Assembly: GCA_025056455.1 (NCBI GenBank)
Contig: JANWVY010000010.1
Location: forward strand, 1-64,000
DNA: 64,000 nt
Origin: Bryobacteraceae bacterium
GTDB taxonomy: Bacteria; Acidobacteriota; Terriglobia; Bryobacterales; Bryobacteraceae
Direction of reading: 5' to 3'
Below, piece by piece: positions 1-8,988 of this stretch. Every line of letters starts with the position of its first letter. Positions within the stretch are counted from its first letter, which is position 1. A program made the position numbers and the translations under genes. Below the pieces are notes generated by a model, which saw nothing but the letters and a program-made list of their open reading frames with translations, was not told the origin of the DNA and did not search any database.

Positions 1-421
1 CCACCGGCGCCGTACCCCCACTGTTGTCAAACCGCGGCGCGTTCGGATTCGGATACCGCGCGATCGTCCGGTTCACTATCGTCAAAATGTCGTCCGGCCC
101 CACCGCTATGTCCGGATTCGGCGGACTGTATACACTCGGCTCGTAACTAAAATAATCCGTCGACGCTATCCCTTCCCACTCTCGGCCCGTCTGCGAATCA
201 CACGCCGCTGAATCCAGCGTCGGCCCGCCCGTCAAACCGCATAGCGGATTGATCAATCCAGGCCGTCGCACCGTCGACCGCGCCGATACATCAAATGGCC
301 CGTCCGGGCTCGTACCCACCCATCGGGGTCCAGACTGTGCCTTCGCAGCTTCTGGCGCCGCGAACGTCAGGCAGAACACAGCAGCCATGAACATAGCTGC
401 CGATGCCCAAAGACGCTTCAT
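1..421 (-). CDS. Exported hypothetical protein, N-terminal part (runs off left edge)
   Basis: Reading leftwards from an ATG at 421, about 140 codons stay open to the window edge. A GGAGGAGG ribosome-binding site sits about 4 bases upstream of the ATG, which fixes the start. The product begins with a clear signal peptide (MKRLWASAAMFMAAVFCLTF, cleavage probably near the AKAQS that follows), so it is exported. After it comes a tract rich in Gly, Pro, Asn and Asp, including the phrase NPDIAVGPDDILTIVNR, which resembles the start of large secreted proteins of Acidobacteriota that carry repeat or propeller domains. No catalytic motif is visible in the part present. Function not recognised; the C-terminal part lies outside. 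Confidence 0.75.
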   Translation of the reverse strand, partial: MKRLWASAAMFMAAVFCLTFAAPEAAKAQSGPRWVGTSPDGPFDVSARSTVRRPGLINPLCGLTGGPTLDSAACDSQTGREWEGIASTDYFSYEPSVYSPPNPDIAVGPDDILTIVNRTIARYPNPNAPRFDNSGGTAPV

Positions 422-813
422 TTCCCTCCTCCAAAACTCAAACTCTGAAATCGAAACTGAAAACCAAAATCCGCGATTCATCGACAAAAACCCACACACT
501 GCGACGAATCGTAAACGACACTTCTATCTCAATCGGCCTGGAAAGTCAAGACTTGTGCTTCAAGAAGGCAGAAATCCGGACTGAAATAGGGCCAGATCAA
601 ACTCCCCCAGTGTCGTACGATTCGAGCCAATCAGTTTACCCTTGGAACGCGTGAGTAGCCGACTTCGAAAAATCAAAAAAAACCATCGGGATACTAGGCT
701 TGTTGTTACGCTTGACCCTTTCGAAGAGCCCAGTCGCTTCGGACGATCTTTTCCGAAGATCCTCAACCCAGCCATTCACCCCTAGCGGGCAGAAGTCCGG
801 TATCGCTTTGGTC
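422..813. other. Intergenic region, no gene seen
   Basis: About 390 bases between the start of the left-edge gene and the stop of the FecR/DUF6600-like gene, both on the minus strand. Short reading frames here have no domain, no credible ribosome-binding site and mixed composition. An inverted repeat CTTCGGA (737-743) / TCCGAAG (752-758) is present but no T-run follows on either strand, so it is not a standard terminator. An A-rich run near 680 is the only other feature. The promoter of the left-edge gene must lie here, but no clear -35/-10 pair was recognised. Confidence 0.5.
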
Positions 814-3558
814 CTATCTGGAGCGCCCCATGGCGCTACCCCATCGGCCAGACCCTGTTGAGGCCCCCGGGGCCGACAGACCCATGGGACGCCAGCCCGC
901 CCCGGCTGGATTCAATCTTGATCCAGCTGGAGCCAAACCGCCGGGAAATCCCTCGTAGGCTGAGACTCCCCACCGACCTTGGCGGGAAACACTCGGAAGG
1001 CGGTCCGAGAAGCCGGAATAAGAACTCCGAAACTCTGCCTGAGGAATCGCGCCAGGTAAACCCTCCCATCTCGGGGTGGAGCGGAACCGGCGATCGCTCT
1101 GCTCTTGATGATGCGGAGCCCGTTCACGAACAATCGGGGGATCGATTTGCAAGGGAATCGCGCCGTCACCGCCTTGAGGGGGCAACTCTAGCCGAGGGGG
1201 ATCGACTCTTCTGGGGAACTCTCTGCGAGGGAACTCAACGCTCGGATAGTCGTTTCTCCAGCGCGGGGTCTCTGGTTGGGAAGAGGGAGTTTGGGCGCCG
1301 CCGGACCGGCCACCCCGATCCCGTCCAGCACCCCACTCTCTGCCGGCCGGCCAGTCGGATCGACCTGGAAAGATTTGCTCGAGGTTGGGGGCTGTTTGTC
1401 CGCTGCCGTCACTGCCGCCAATCCTCCTGCGGCTGCGGTCCGAACCCCACGGCTCGGATGCCGGATTGCCTCGTTCGATCGTAAGCGAGTCCCGCCAGCG
1501 GCGCTCGGTTCTTCCCCGCTCGGAAGTCGACTCGCCACTCGCGGAGTTGCGCTCGTCATAGCGCCAACCTGCGCCGCGCTCGGGAGATCGAGCAGAAGGG
1601 GAGCCTGTCCCTGGGAAGCGACCTGTAGCTTCTCCGAAGCGTCGCCAGTTACCTCGCTCGCGCACGCTGCCGCTGTCGCCACTCAGCCTTCCCGGATCGG
1701 CGCCTTGGGAATCCCCCAGCGACCGCCACGACGGCCGAGAGTTTGAAGAAGCGCGGTTTCGCTCAGAACTTCGCTGCGGGTCCGTGGCCGCAGATTCTTC
1801 ATTCCGGCCGAGACCCCGTGGTTCGCCAAATCGCCTCCAACCGCGGGAATCGAGATTGCGACCGGCTCGCCCCGTTTCTGGGCTGGATGGGGTTTCGAGC
1901 GTCGGAGAATCCGGCAACCAACCATTCTCAGAGCGGCGCGCCGTCTCGGCAACGCGCTCCCGACCGCGCTCGCCAAATCGAGTGCGCCCCTGCTCTTCGT
2001 TCGTCCCGTCTGCGGTGCGGTTGAACTCCGGCCGCTCGCCAAAGCCCCGTCCGCCGAATACACGGCGGCTCATTTCCTCGATGCCGCGCCGCTGTTGCTC
2101 AAAGGGGACGCGCTCCACAGACTGGGGCGGCCGCCGACTGTAAAAACGGCCGTCGTCGTTCACACCGGGCTGTGGTTGAAGGATTTCACGATCCGCAAAG
2201 CGCAGACTTGCGCGGTCCGGAACCACCGGAAGACTCCCCCGCATCAACGAAGCAGAACGCAAATCCGATTCACTCAATACCATTGCGCCGCTGCCGCGAC
2301 CGAGAACAAAGTCCTGCGCACTGAGCCCGCTCACTGCATGGCGTACGCGAGCATTCCGGTAAACATTTGTGATGTTGATGTTGTTGACGATTTGCACCGA
2401 GTTGTCGATCAAGGCCGGATCGCCCCAGCCGCGATAGAAGCGCCAGCCATACCACGGGTAGAAGGGTTCAAATGGCGCCAGGGGAACCCAGCCGATCGAG
2501 CCCCATCCCACCCCTGCGTAAAAGCCGGTAGCGCTTCCAAAACCAATCCACGCGACTAGGCCAGGACTCCAGAAGTATTGGGCGGTGATCAGACCTGGAT
2601 ACCAACACCAACCGCGGGGTCCCCAGTACCACCTCCCAAAGTGAAACGGCGCCCAGCCCCAGGGATCGTAGCTCACCCAGCTCCACCCATACCAATCAAT
2701 CCATGCCCACCGGCCAAAGCGGTACGGCGCCCATCCAACGGGCACTCGAGGCACCCAAACCCAACCATAGGGCGGATCGAAAATCCAATCCCCATACAGG
2801 TCCAAGTCCTCCGCTCCGAAGATCGATCGAGACACATACCGGTAGGCTTGCGAGCGATCCAAAGCTCGATCCCGCTGTTCATTCCACCGGTCCCAGTCAT
2901 CCTGCCGCAGCTCACTCACCAGCTGAAATTCCGGGTCCGCTTGACTGCCGCGCACTAACATCGTTCGTCCCCCGCGCAGCCTTTCCGTACCCCGAGGTGT
3001 GTAGATCTCCACCTCCCCCGCGCGAACAGTGATTTCTGTCGTGTTGTCGGGTCGGACACTGATCCGGTAGACGCCTCGTTTCAGGGGCCGAACGGATACG
3101 CTCGGCGTCGCCACTTCTACATCCGCATCTAGGTCCCGAAGGACGCGATAAGTCACCGTTCCCGAAGCTAGCTGGATCGAAAATCGGCGGTATTCGAGCT
3201 CAGCAAATCGGATTTCCGAATTTGCAGCCAAACGGACGAAATTCGCGTAATCAAGCTGCACTTCAGCTCGAGAAGAGACCCCAGTAAGCACGCGGTCCTG
3301 GACGACTAATGGAACGTTTGGCGCGGCCGCCACCCAGTCCCCTGAGTCTCCCCGACGAATCGAAACGTCACCCTGAAGCAAGGACAACCGCGCGACTCCC
3401 CGCCCCGGGCCGTCCGAACCAAAAGCCATTGGCGGCAGGCTCAGACCCAGGGCAAACAATGCGAGAAGGAAACCCCAGCTTGGCAACTGCCGTGGGTTGA
3501 GCCCTGGATGGTCCTTGCGCCTTTCGGTCATCCTTAGCATCTGGCAAAACCACACCAT
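814..3558 (-). CDS. FecR-domain / DUF6600-like exported surface protein
   Basis: A 914-residue exported protein. The ATG at 3558 is preceded by GGGAGG five bases upstream, so this start is preferred over the later ATG at 3531. A hydrophobic signal segment lies at about residues 28-47. Residues about 57-205 look like a FecR-type domain. Residues about 255-390 are extraordinarily rich in Trp, Tyr and Gly, with recurring phrases such as YGDWIFDPPYGWVWVP, typical of the DUF6600 family. The last 450 residues are Arg/Ser/Gly/Pro-rich low complexity, probably disordered and basic. Known members are common in Acidobacteriota and proteobacteria but lack an assigned function; a cell-surface or periplasmic structural role is inferred. 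No anti-sigma partner or ECF sigma factor is adjacent, so classical FecR signalling is unlikely. Confidence 0.8.
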   Translation of the reverse strand: MVWFCQMLRMTERRKDHPGLNPRQLPSWGFLLALFALGLSLPPMAFGSDGPGRGVARLSLLQGDVSIRRGDSGDWVAAAPNVPLVVQDRVLTGVSSRAEVQLDYANFVRLAANSEIRFAELEYRRFSIQLASGTVTYRVLRDLDADVEVATPSVSVRPLKRGVYRISVRPDNTTEITVRAGEVEIYTPRGTERLRGGRTMLVRGSQADPEFQLVSELRQDDWDRWNEQRDRALDRSQAYRYVSRSIFGAEDLDLYGDWIFDPPYGWVWVPRVPVGWAPYRFGRWAWIDWYGWSWVSYDPWGWAPFHFGRWYWGPRGWCWYPGLITAQYFWSPGLVAWIGFGSATGFYAGVGWGSIGWVPLAPFEPFYPWYGWRFYRGWGDPALIDNSVQIVNNINITNVYRNARVRHAVSGLSAQDFVLGRGSGAMVLSESDLRSASLMRGSLPVVPDRASLRFADREILQPQPGVNDDGRFYSRRPPQSVERVPFEQQRRGIEEMSRRVFGGRGFGERPEFNRTADGTNEEQGRTRFGERGRERVAETARRSENGWLPDSPTLETPSSPETGRAGRNLDSRGWRRFGEPRGLGRNEESAATDPQRSSERNRASSNSRPSWRSLGDSQGADPGRLSGDSGSVRERGNWRRFGEATGRFPGTGSPSARSPERGAGWRYDERNSASGESTSERGRTERRWRDSLTIERGNPASEPWGSDRSRRRIGGSDGSGQTAPNLEQIFPGRSDWPAGREWGAGRDRGGRSGGAQTPSSQPETPRWRNDYPSVEFPRREFPRRVDPPRLELPPQGGDGAIPLQIDPPIVRERAPHHQEQSDRRFRSTPRWEGLPGAIPQAEFRSSYSGFSDRLPSVSRQGRWGVSAYEGFPGGLAPAGSRLNPAGAGWRPMGLSAPGASTGSGRWGSAMGRSR

Positions 3559-3656
3559 CTTTGCCTCCCGTCGGACAACCCTTGTTCAGCAATTTGCAAC
3601 CCAAACGCAATCTCATTGATTTCGAAGCACATGTGTTATCATGGCGATCTCGGCGA

Positions 3657-5882
3657 ATGGCTCAAAACCACCACTCCGACCGATTTGCACCATGTTGGCC
3701 GCTCCGCCGAGCCCTCGGCCTCACAGTCCTAACCCTGCTAGGAATCGGCTTCTATTGGAAATTAACCCTAGTCCGGGAGCAATTCATTTGGTTTGACCAC
3801 CCGGACATGGCTTATTTGGAGATCCCACGCCTTCAGTTTCAAGCGCGAGAAATCCATCAGGGCCGCTTTCCCTTGTGGGACCCGCACATCTGGTCCGGGC
3901 AACCGCTCATCGGGCAGACGCAGCCCGGTCCCCTCTACCCGGGCAATCTCTTGTTCTCTCTGCTGCCCCTGCGCGAAGGATATCTGCGGTTTAGCTGGCT
4001 CAACTGGTATTGGGTGGCGATTCATGTCTTTGCCGCCTGGCTTCTCTATCTTTGGATCTGCGATTTGGGCTTGGGACAGAGGGCGGCGTTGTTTGGCGGA
4101 ATCGCCTTCGGATTCGGAGGCTTCGTAGGCACGGTAGCCTGGCTTGACGTCGTGAACGGCATCGTTTGGGCTCCTGCCGTCCTGTTATTTTCTTTTCGCG
4201 CGCAGCGCGGAATCCGACCCTTGGGTCACGCGGCCCTGGCCGGCGTGTGTCTCGGCCTCGCCTGGCTGAGCGGACACCACGAGCTGCCAATCTTGCTTTC
4301 GGCCTCTACCCTTGCGACTTGGACTTGGTTCGCGCTTCGGGACCGCCGCCTGCTGCTGCCAGCCTGTGTTTGCTTGGCGATCGCAGCCCTGGTGGCCAGC
4401 GCGCAGGTTCTTCCTACCTATGAATTCGGGCGTTTGTCACGCCGCTGGATCGGGCTGGAGCAAACCGTTGGGTGGAAGGACAAGATTCCCTACCGCGTTC
4501 ACACCATTTACTCGCTTCCTGCGCGAGGAATGCTAGGAACGGTTTTCCCCCAGATCGGTCGATTTGCCGACGCCAGCTGCTATGTCGGCTGGGCGTTTGC
4601 AGGTTTTGCCTTCTTTGGCGCCGTGACTTGTTGGGGGGAGCGGGTGGTACGCTGGGCGCTTGTTCTGGCCGCGGGCTCTCTCCTCTATTCGCTGGGCTCG
4701 TTTGCTCCCTGGAACGGAATCCTTTATGCGGTGGTGCCGTTTTTCGATAAGGCGCGTATTCCCGCCCGCGGGATGGCCTTGTATGGGTTAGCGCTCTCTC
4801 TGCTGGCGGCCTACGGATTCCGGCAGGCGCTGGCCGAGCCTGCCTCGCCCTGGCTTCGCAAGCTGCAAGTGTTTTTCGCCGTGACGGGAGGCTTGATCCT
4901 AGCCGCGACTGCCGCTTTTTTTCTGGTGGATAAAAATCTTGACGATCGCCTGCCGCTCGGCGGTTTGGCCTGTCTGGCTTGCTGCGGGTTGATCGCGGGC
5001 TGGCGAGCTCAGCGAATCTCTCGTAACTGGTGGTTCACCGGCTTGCTGCTGGTCGTGCTCACGGAGCTTACAAGCGGTGGTCCGTCTTTTTATTCCAGTC
5101 GATTCGAACCGAATCCCTGGCCGTATGCGAGCAAGCTTCAGGCCAACCACGACGTGGCGGCTTTTTTGCGCCAACAACTCCACGCAAGCGGGCCCTTTCG
5201 CATCGCCGTCAATGACGAAGAGCTCGGCATTAACTTCGGAGACTGGCATGGCGTAGACACCCTCCAGGGCTACGTGGCCGGAGTGAGCGAAAACATCCTA
5301 GCGCACGAACTCCATACCCCTCGCACACAAGATTTGCTCGGCGTGCGCTTTTGGCTTGGCTCAAAACCGGATCGTGCACCTGGAATTCAGGAGGAAGTTT
5401 TTCAGGGGCAATCTGGCATCAAGGTATTTCGCAACCCGAACGCATTCCCCAGGGCTTGGATTGCTCACCAAACGAAGTCTGTTGCTGATTCTTCCTGGCT
5501 GCGCATCGCCATCCAAGACCCTCAGCTGGACTTGAGAACGACTGTGGTCCTGGTTGGGGAGGCTCCGCAACTTGAGCGCTGCGGATCCAACGGCCAGGCG
5601 ACGATCCTGAGCCGGACGCCCGATCGAATCCTTCTTCGCACAGAGACCGCGTGCAGAGGCATGCTGGTGGTGAGCGAAACCCATTATCCGGGTTGGGAGG
5701 CGTTGCTCGACGGCCAGCCGGTGCGAATGTGGGAAGCTTACGGAGCGCTGCGCGGCATTGTCGTCCCGCCCGGCACACACGAGGTGGAAATGCGCTTCCG
5801 CCCTCGCTCGGTCTATGCTGGACTGGGACTTTGCGCCTTCGGTCTGCTGCTTGCAACGGTGATTTGGATGCAAAGGAAGTAG
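3657..5882 (+). CDS. YfhO-type polytopic membrane protein (GT-C-like)
   Basis: A large inner-membrane protein of about 742 residues from the ATG at 3657. The frame stays open further upstream only with TTG or GTG starts, and no good ribosome-binding site distinguishes them. About 11-13 hydrophobic helices cover the first two thirds, followed by a soluble C-terminal region of about 230 residues. The early loop FPLWDPHIWSGQPLIG and the late phrase SETHYPGWEALLDGQPV are hallmarks of the YfhO family, which is related to GT-C glycosyltransferases and has been linked to glycosylation of lipoteichoic acid or other envelope polymers in Firmicutes. The exact acceptor here is unknown. It is followed after 3 bases by the nagA-like gene, so the two are probably co-transcribed. 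Confidence 0.85.
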   Translation: MAQNHHSDRFAPCWPLRRALGLTVLTLLGIGFYWKLTLVREQFIWFDHPDMAYLEIPRLQFQAREIHQGRFPLWDPHIWSGQPLIGQTQPGPLYPGNLLFSLLPLREGYLRFSWLNWYWVAIHVFAAWLLYLWICDLGLGQRAALFGGIAFGFGGFVGTVAWLDVVNGIVWAPAVLLFSFRAQRGIRPLGHAALAGVCLGLAWLSGHHELPILLSASTLATWTWFALRDRRLLLPACVCLAIAALVASAQVLPTYEFGRLSRRWIGLEQTVGWKDKIPYRVHTIYSLPARGMLGTVFPQIGRFADASCYVGWAFAGFAFFGAVTCWGERVVRWALVLAAGSLLYSLGSFAPWNGILYAVVPFFDKARIPARGMALYGLALSLLAAYGFRQALAEPASPWLRKLQVFFAVTGGLILAATAAFFLVDKNLDDRLPLGGLACLACCGLIAGWRAQRISRNWWFTGLLLVVLTELTSGGPSFYSSRFEPNPWPYASKLQANHDVAAFLRQQLHASGPFRIAVNDEELGINFGDWHGVDTLQGYVAGVSENILAHELHTPRTQDLLGVRFWLGSKPDRAPGIQEEVFQGQSGIKVFRNPNAFPRAWIAHQTKSVADSSWLRIAIQDPQLDLRTTVVLVGEAPQLERCGSNGQATILSRTPDRILLRTETACRGMLVVSETHYPGWEALLDGQPVRMWEAYGALRGIVVPPGTHEVEMRFRPRSVYAGLGLCAFGLLLATVIWMQRK

Positions 5883-5885
5883 CCT

Positions 5886-7136
5886 ATGATCTGCATCACG
5901 GGATCACTCGTTCTTCCCGATCGCATCATCGAATGCGGCTCAGTGCTCGTGGCGGGGGAAAAAATCCAGAAGCTCGTGCGAGGATCTAAGCCACCCCGCG
6001 GCGCCCTTCAGCTCGACTTTCGCGATTGCTATGTAGCGCCAGGCTTTATTGACATTCATGTTCATGGCGGCGCTGGCGCCGACTACATGGATGGCGATGA
6101 GGCCGCCGTTCGTCAGGTGAATCGGGCGCATCTCCGGCACGGTACGACCACGCTGTTCCCCACGACAACGACCGCTAGCCCGGACCAAATCCGGGCCATG
6201 ATTGAGGCCTGCGCCAAAGTCCAAAAACACTGGACCCCAGCTGACGGTGCGCGCATCGGCGGCGTGCATCTTTACGGACCTTACTTTGCGCCAAACAAAC
6301 TTGGTTGCCACCCACGCCTTGGACGGAGGGACCCAAAACCAGAGGAGTTCCGACGCTATTTTCGAGGGAATCGAGTGCGCATTGCGACCTGCGCAGCAGA
6401 ACTCACCGGAGCCGCAGCTTTCTACCGCCTAGCCCGCCACAAAAACTGCCTAATTACCTGCGGGCATTCCGACGCAAGCTGGCCAGAAATGGAAGCCGCT
6501 TTTCGACAAGGCGTCCGCCATGTGGATCATTTCTGGTGCGCGATGAGTTCGGTGCCAAGTGTGCGCGCCCGGCTCGGAACACCCATGCGCGGCAGTATGG
6601 AACAGTTCGTCTTGGCTCACCCCGAAATGTCCACCGAAGTAATCGCCGACGGCGAGCACCTGGCTCCAGAGCTGCTCAACTATGCCTACCGGATGCTTGG
6701 GCCAGACCGGCTGTGCTTGGTGACCGACGCCAACCGCGCCCTCGACATGCCACCAGGGCGTTACCGCTTCGGGCACCGGGATACCGGCACGTGGTTTGAA
6801 AGCAATGGCCGGGTGGGCTTCTTACCGGGGAAGGGTCTGGCTAGCAGCGTGGTGGGGCTCGATTTCATGGTCCGCACGATGGCCCGCGACACGGGTGCGC
6901 CGCTCCCGGAAATCATTCGCATGGCCACTCTCACGCCAGCGCGGCTAACCGGCATCGCGCATCAAACCGGAAGCCTCGCTGAGGGAAAGCAAGCCGATTT
7001 AGTGGTTCTGACCAAACAGCTGGAGGTGAAAAGCGTCATGGTGGCAGGCAAGTTAGTCCACGGGACTCCGCCAGCGGGTGCGGTCGGACCCGCGCGACCG
7101 AAGAGCAACAAGCCTACCCTCATCCGAGCGCGCTAG
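5886..7136 (+). CDS. N-acetylglucosamine-6-phosphate deacetylase-like amidohydrolase
   Basis: A 416-residue amidohydrolase-superfamily protein, full length for NagA, which deacetylates GlcNAc-6-phosphate in amino-sugar recycling. Visible motifs are PGFIDIHVHGGAG (metal ligands H58 and H60), CGHSDAS (H194), VDHFWCAM (H215), VIADGEH and LVTDAN (catalytic D281). The segment that is HLEGP in classical NagA reads HLYGP here, so the metal-bridging Glu is replaced by Tyr130, and the Asn of the usual H-x-x-N-A-M is Cys. This suggests altered metal content or a different substrate; a specialised paralogue is as likely as true NagA. GGAAG precedes the ATG. It lies 3 bases after the YfhO-type gene and its stop overlaps the convergent transporter gene by 4 bases. 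Confidence 0.75.
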   Translation: MICITGSLVLPDRIIECGSVLVAGEKIQKLVRGSKPPRGALQLDFRDCYVAPGFIDIHVHGGAGADYMDGDEAAVRQVNRAHLRHGTTTLFPTTTTASPDQIRAMIEACAKVQKHWTPADGARIGGVHLYGPYFAPNKLGCHPRLGRRDPKPEEFRRYFRGNRVRIATCAAELTGAAAFYRLARHKNCLITCGHSDASWPEMEAAFRQGVRHVDHFWCAMSSVPSVRARLGTPMRGSMEQFVLAHPEMSTEVIADGEHLAPELLNYAYRMLGPDRLCLVTDANRALDMPPGRYRFGHRDTGTWFESNGRVGFLPGKGLASSVVGLDFMVRTMARDTGAPLPEIIRMATLTPARLTGIAHQTGSLAEGKQADLVVLTKQLEVKSVMVAGKLVHGTPPAGAVGPARPKSNKPTLIRAR

Positions 7137-7897
7137 TTACCCGCGCGATCTGTCCTGCGCTGGGACCTTCCCAGGGAAACCACAGCCTCGGTCCGCACCG
7201 GAGAGGAGGACCCCGTTCGGAAGGGGTTGAAATCTGTGTTGGTGTCGTAGATATCGATTCCCTCCGCGCGCTTCAGCCCGTTGACAACCACATAGGTCAG
7301 GGGTGTTGCTGCGGCTTCGTAGAGCACCTTGCCAAAGTATCCCGAGAAGATCAGATTCAGGATTTCCTTAAAGCCAACCGTACCAGCAAAGGCCAGCACA
7401 ATCACTACAGTCGTGTCTACGAGTTGCCCCACGGCCGTCGAGCCGATCGTCCGCAACCAAAGCATCTTCCCGGAAGTAATCACCTTGAGCCGGGCCATCA
7501 CAAACGCATTCGCAAACTCTCCGCACCAGTAAGCAATCAGACTCGAAATGACAACGCGCGGGACAAAACCGAAGACCACCTCGAAGGCCTTCTGATCCTT
7601 CCACTCTGGCGCCGGCGGGAGGGCGACAATGATCAGCCCCATCACGGCAAGTAGCGAAGAAGCCAGAAACCCCGTCCAAATGGCCCGCCGGGACGCAGCG
7701 TACCCGTAAACCTCGGTGAAAATATCACCAAAAATGTAGGTCACCGGAAATAGGATCTGGGCTCCGCTCAAACGAAGCGGTCCGACGGCGACCAGTTTCG
7801 GCGCCACCAGGTTGGAGATGATCAGAACAACAACAAAGATGTTAATTAGTGAATCTAAATACTTGAAGCGGGGAACAGCAGTCTGAGGAGACGACAT
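7133..7897 (-). CDS. Queuosine precursor transporter (YhhQ/DUF165 family)
   Basis: A 254-residue membrane protein with about six hydrophobic helices, including the signature region LFPVTYIFGDIFTEVYGYA near residues 50-68 and IGSTAVGQLVDTTVV near 150-164. These match the YhhQ/QPTR (vitamin-uptake-like) family, which imports preQ0 or preQ1 for the tRNA modification queuosine. The C-terminus after about residue 220 is polar and extends beyond the usual family end. The gene converges on the nagA-like gene with a 4-base overlap of stops and diverges from the peroxidase gene. No preQ1 riboswitch was recognised in its short leader. No other queuosine genes are in the window, so the assignment rests on family membership. 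Confidence 0.85.
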   Translation of the reverse strand: MSSPQTAVPRFKYLDSLINIFVVVLIISNLVAPKLVAVGPLRLSGAQILFPVTYIFGDIFTEVYGYAASRRAIWTGFLASSLLAVMGLIIVALPPAPEWKDQKAFEVVFGFVPRVVISSLIAYWCGEFANAFVMARLKVITSGKMLWLRTIGSTAVGQLVDTTVVIVLAFAGTVGFKEILNLIFSGYFGKVLYEAAATPLTYVVVNGLKRAEGIDIYDTNTDFNPFRTGSSSPVRTEAVVSLGRSQRRTDRAGN

Positions 7898-7943
7898 GTG
7901 AACTGCTCAATTGTAACGATTCAATGGCTAGCGATTGGATAGG

Positions 7944-8981
7944 ATGAAGTGTGGAGCGTTTTTTATGCAATATTTCCTTGGCCTTGTGCTTGCCCTTCTC
8001 ACTCTGCTGGCGGGCTGCGGCGCCCGAAGCGTGGATCTGGCAAGCACGGAAATCGATCCTGAATTATTAGCGAATTTCAGTCCAACTCCATCCGTTCTTT
8101 CTTCCGAAAAAAATTCGGTTAGCGAAGCGAAAGTAACCTTGGGACGCATGCTTTACTATGATCCGCGCCTGTCGCTGGACAACGACGTCTCTTGCAACTC
8201 TTGCCATCAGCTGGATCGGTACGGCGTCGATGGCAAGCCTGTATCAACTGGCCACAAAGGCCAGAAGGGCAGCCGTAATGCTCCAACGGTTTTCCACGCC
8301 GCAGGCCATATGCTCCAGTTCTGGGACGGTCGAGCTGCGGACGTTGAGGAGCAGGCCAAAGGCCCGATCCTAAATCCGGTCGAGATGGCAATGCCGAGCG
8401 CAGCCGAGCTTGAGAGAAGGCTGCGGGCAGTTCCAGAATATCGGAAACTCTTTCAAGCCGCCTTTCCGAAAGAGAAAGAGCCGGTCACGTTCGAAAACGT
8501 AGCTCTGGCGATTGCGGCCTTCGAGCGCAAGCTGGTGACTTCATCGCGCTGGGACAAATTCTTAGCCGGCGACAAAGATGCGTTAACGCCAGAGGAAAAG
8601 CAAGGCTTCCTGGCGTTTTATCGGGCGGGATGCCATGTGTGCCACAACGGTCCGCAAGTTGGCGGGCGCGTCTTTCAAAAATTGGGGCTCGTGAAGCCTT
8701 GGCCCAACCAATCCGATCCCGGTCGTTTCGCGGTCACCAAACAAGATCACGACCGGATGGTCTTCAAAGCGCCCTCCTTACGCAATGTGGAAAAGACGGC
8801 TCCGTATTTTCACGACGGCAGTGTTGCTGATCTAGAGACCGCCGTCCGGTTGATGGGTGAGCACCAGGTAGAGAAGCCTCTTACCGATCGCCAAGCCAAG
8901 GCCATAGTCGCCTGGCTTCGAACACTCACTGGTGATCTCCCTTGGGACTACATCAAACCACCGAATCTGCCGAGATCCTAA
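7944..8981 (+). CDS. Di-haem cytochrome c peroxidase, lipoprotein
   Basis: Member of the CcpA/MauG di-haem peroxidase family, which reduces hydrogen peroxide in the periplasm using cytochrome or quinol-derived electrons. Two haem-binding motifs are seen: CNSCH at residues 84-88 and CHVCH at 230-234 (numbered from the ATG at 7944). Conserved phrases such as GRMLYYDPRLS, FWDGRA and APYFHDGSV support the family. The N-terminus is a lipoprotein signal ending LLAGC. The start is uncertain: ATG 7944 gives a positively charged n-region (MK), whereas ATG 7965 has a better spaced GGAG; TTG 7935 is also in frame. The gene is divergent from the transporter and followed 7 bases later by the methyltransferase gene. 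Confidence 0.88.
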   Translation: MKCGAFFMQYFLGLVLALLTLLAGCGARSVDLASTEIDPELLANFSPTPSVLSSEKNSVSEAKVTLGRMLYYDPRLSLDNDVSCNSCHQLDRYGVDGKPVSTGHKGQKGSRNAPTVFHAAGHMLQFWDGRAADVEEQAKGPILNPVEMAMPSAAELERRLRAVPEYRKLFQAAFPKEKEPVTFENVALAIAAFERKLVTSSRWDKFLAGDKDALTPEEKQGFLAFYRAGCHVCHNGPQVGGRVFQKLGLVKPWPNQSDPGRFAVTKQDHDRMVFKAPSLRNVEKTAPYFHDGSVADLETAVRLMGEHQVEKPLTDRQAKAIVAWLRTLTGDLPWDYIKPPNLPRS

Positions 8982-8988
8982 ATCCGCT

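Noticed and set aside
737-758. Inverted repeat CTTCGGA/TCCGAAG considered as a terminator
   Set aside because: No T-run follows on either strand.
560-775. A 71-codon minus-strand frame upstream of the left-edge gene
   Set aside because: No ribosome site, no homology recognised, and it lies where a promoter would be expected.
1188-2143. Several 100-200 codon frames on both strands across the low-complexity part of the DUF6600-like gene
   Set aside because: They arise from Arg/Ser/Gly-rich coding sequence read in other frames.
7898-7943. Possible preQ1 riboswitch before the queuosine-precursor transporter
   Set aside because: No C-rich loop with A-rich tail and ribosome site in the expected order was found.
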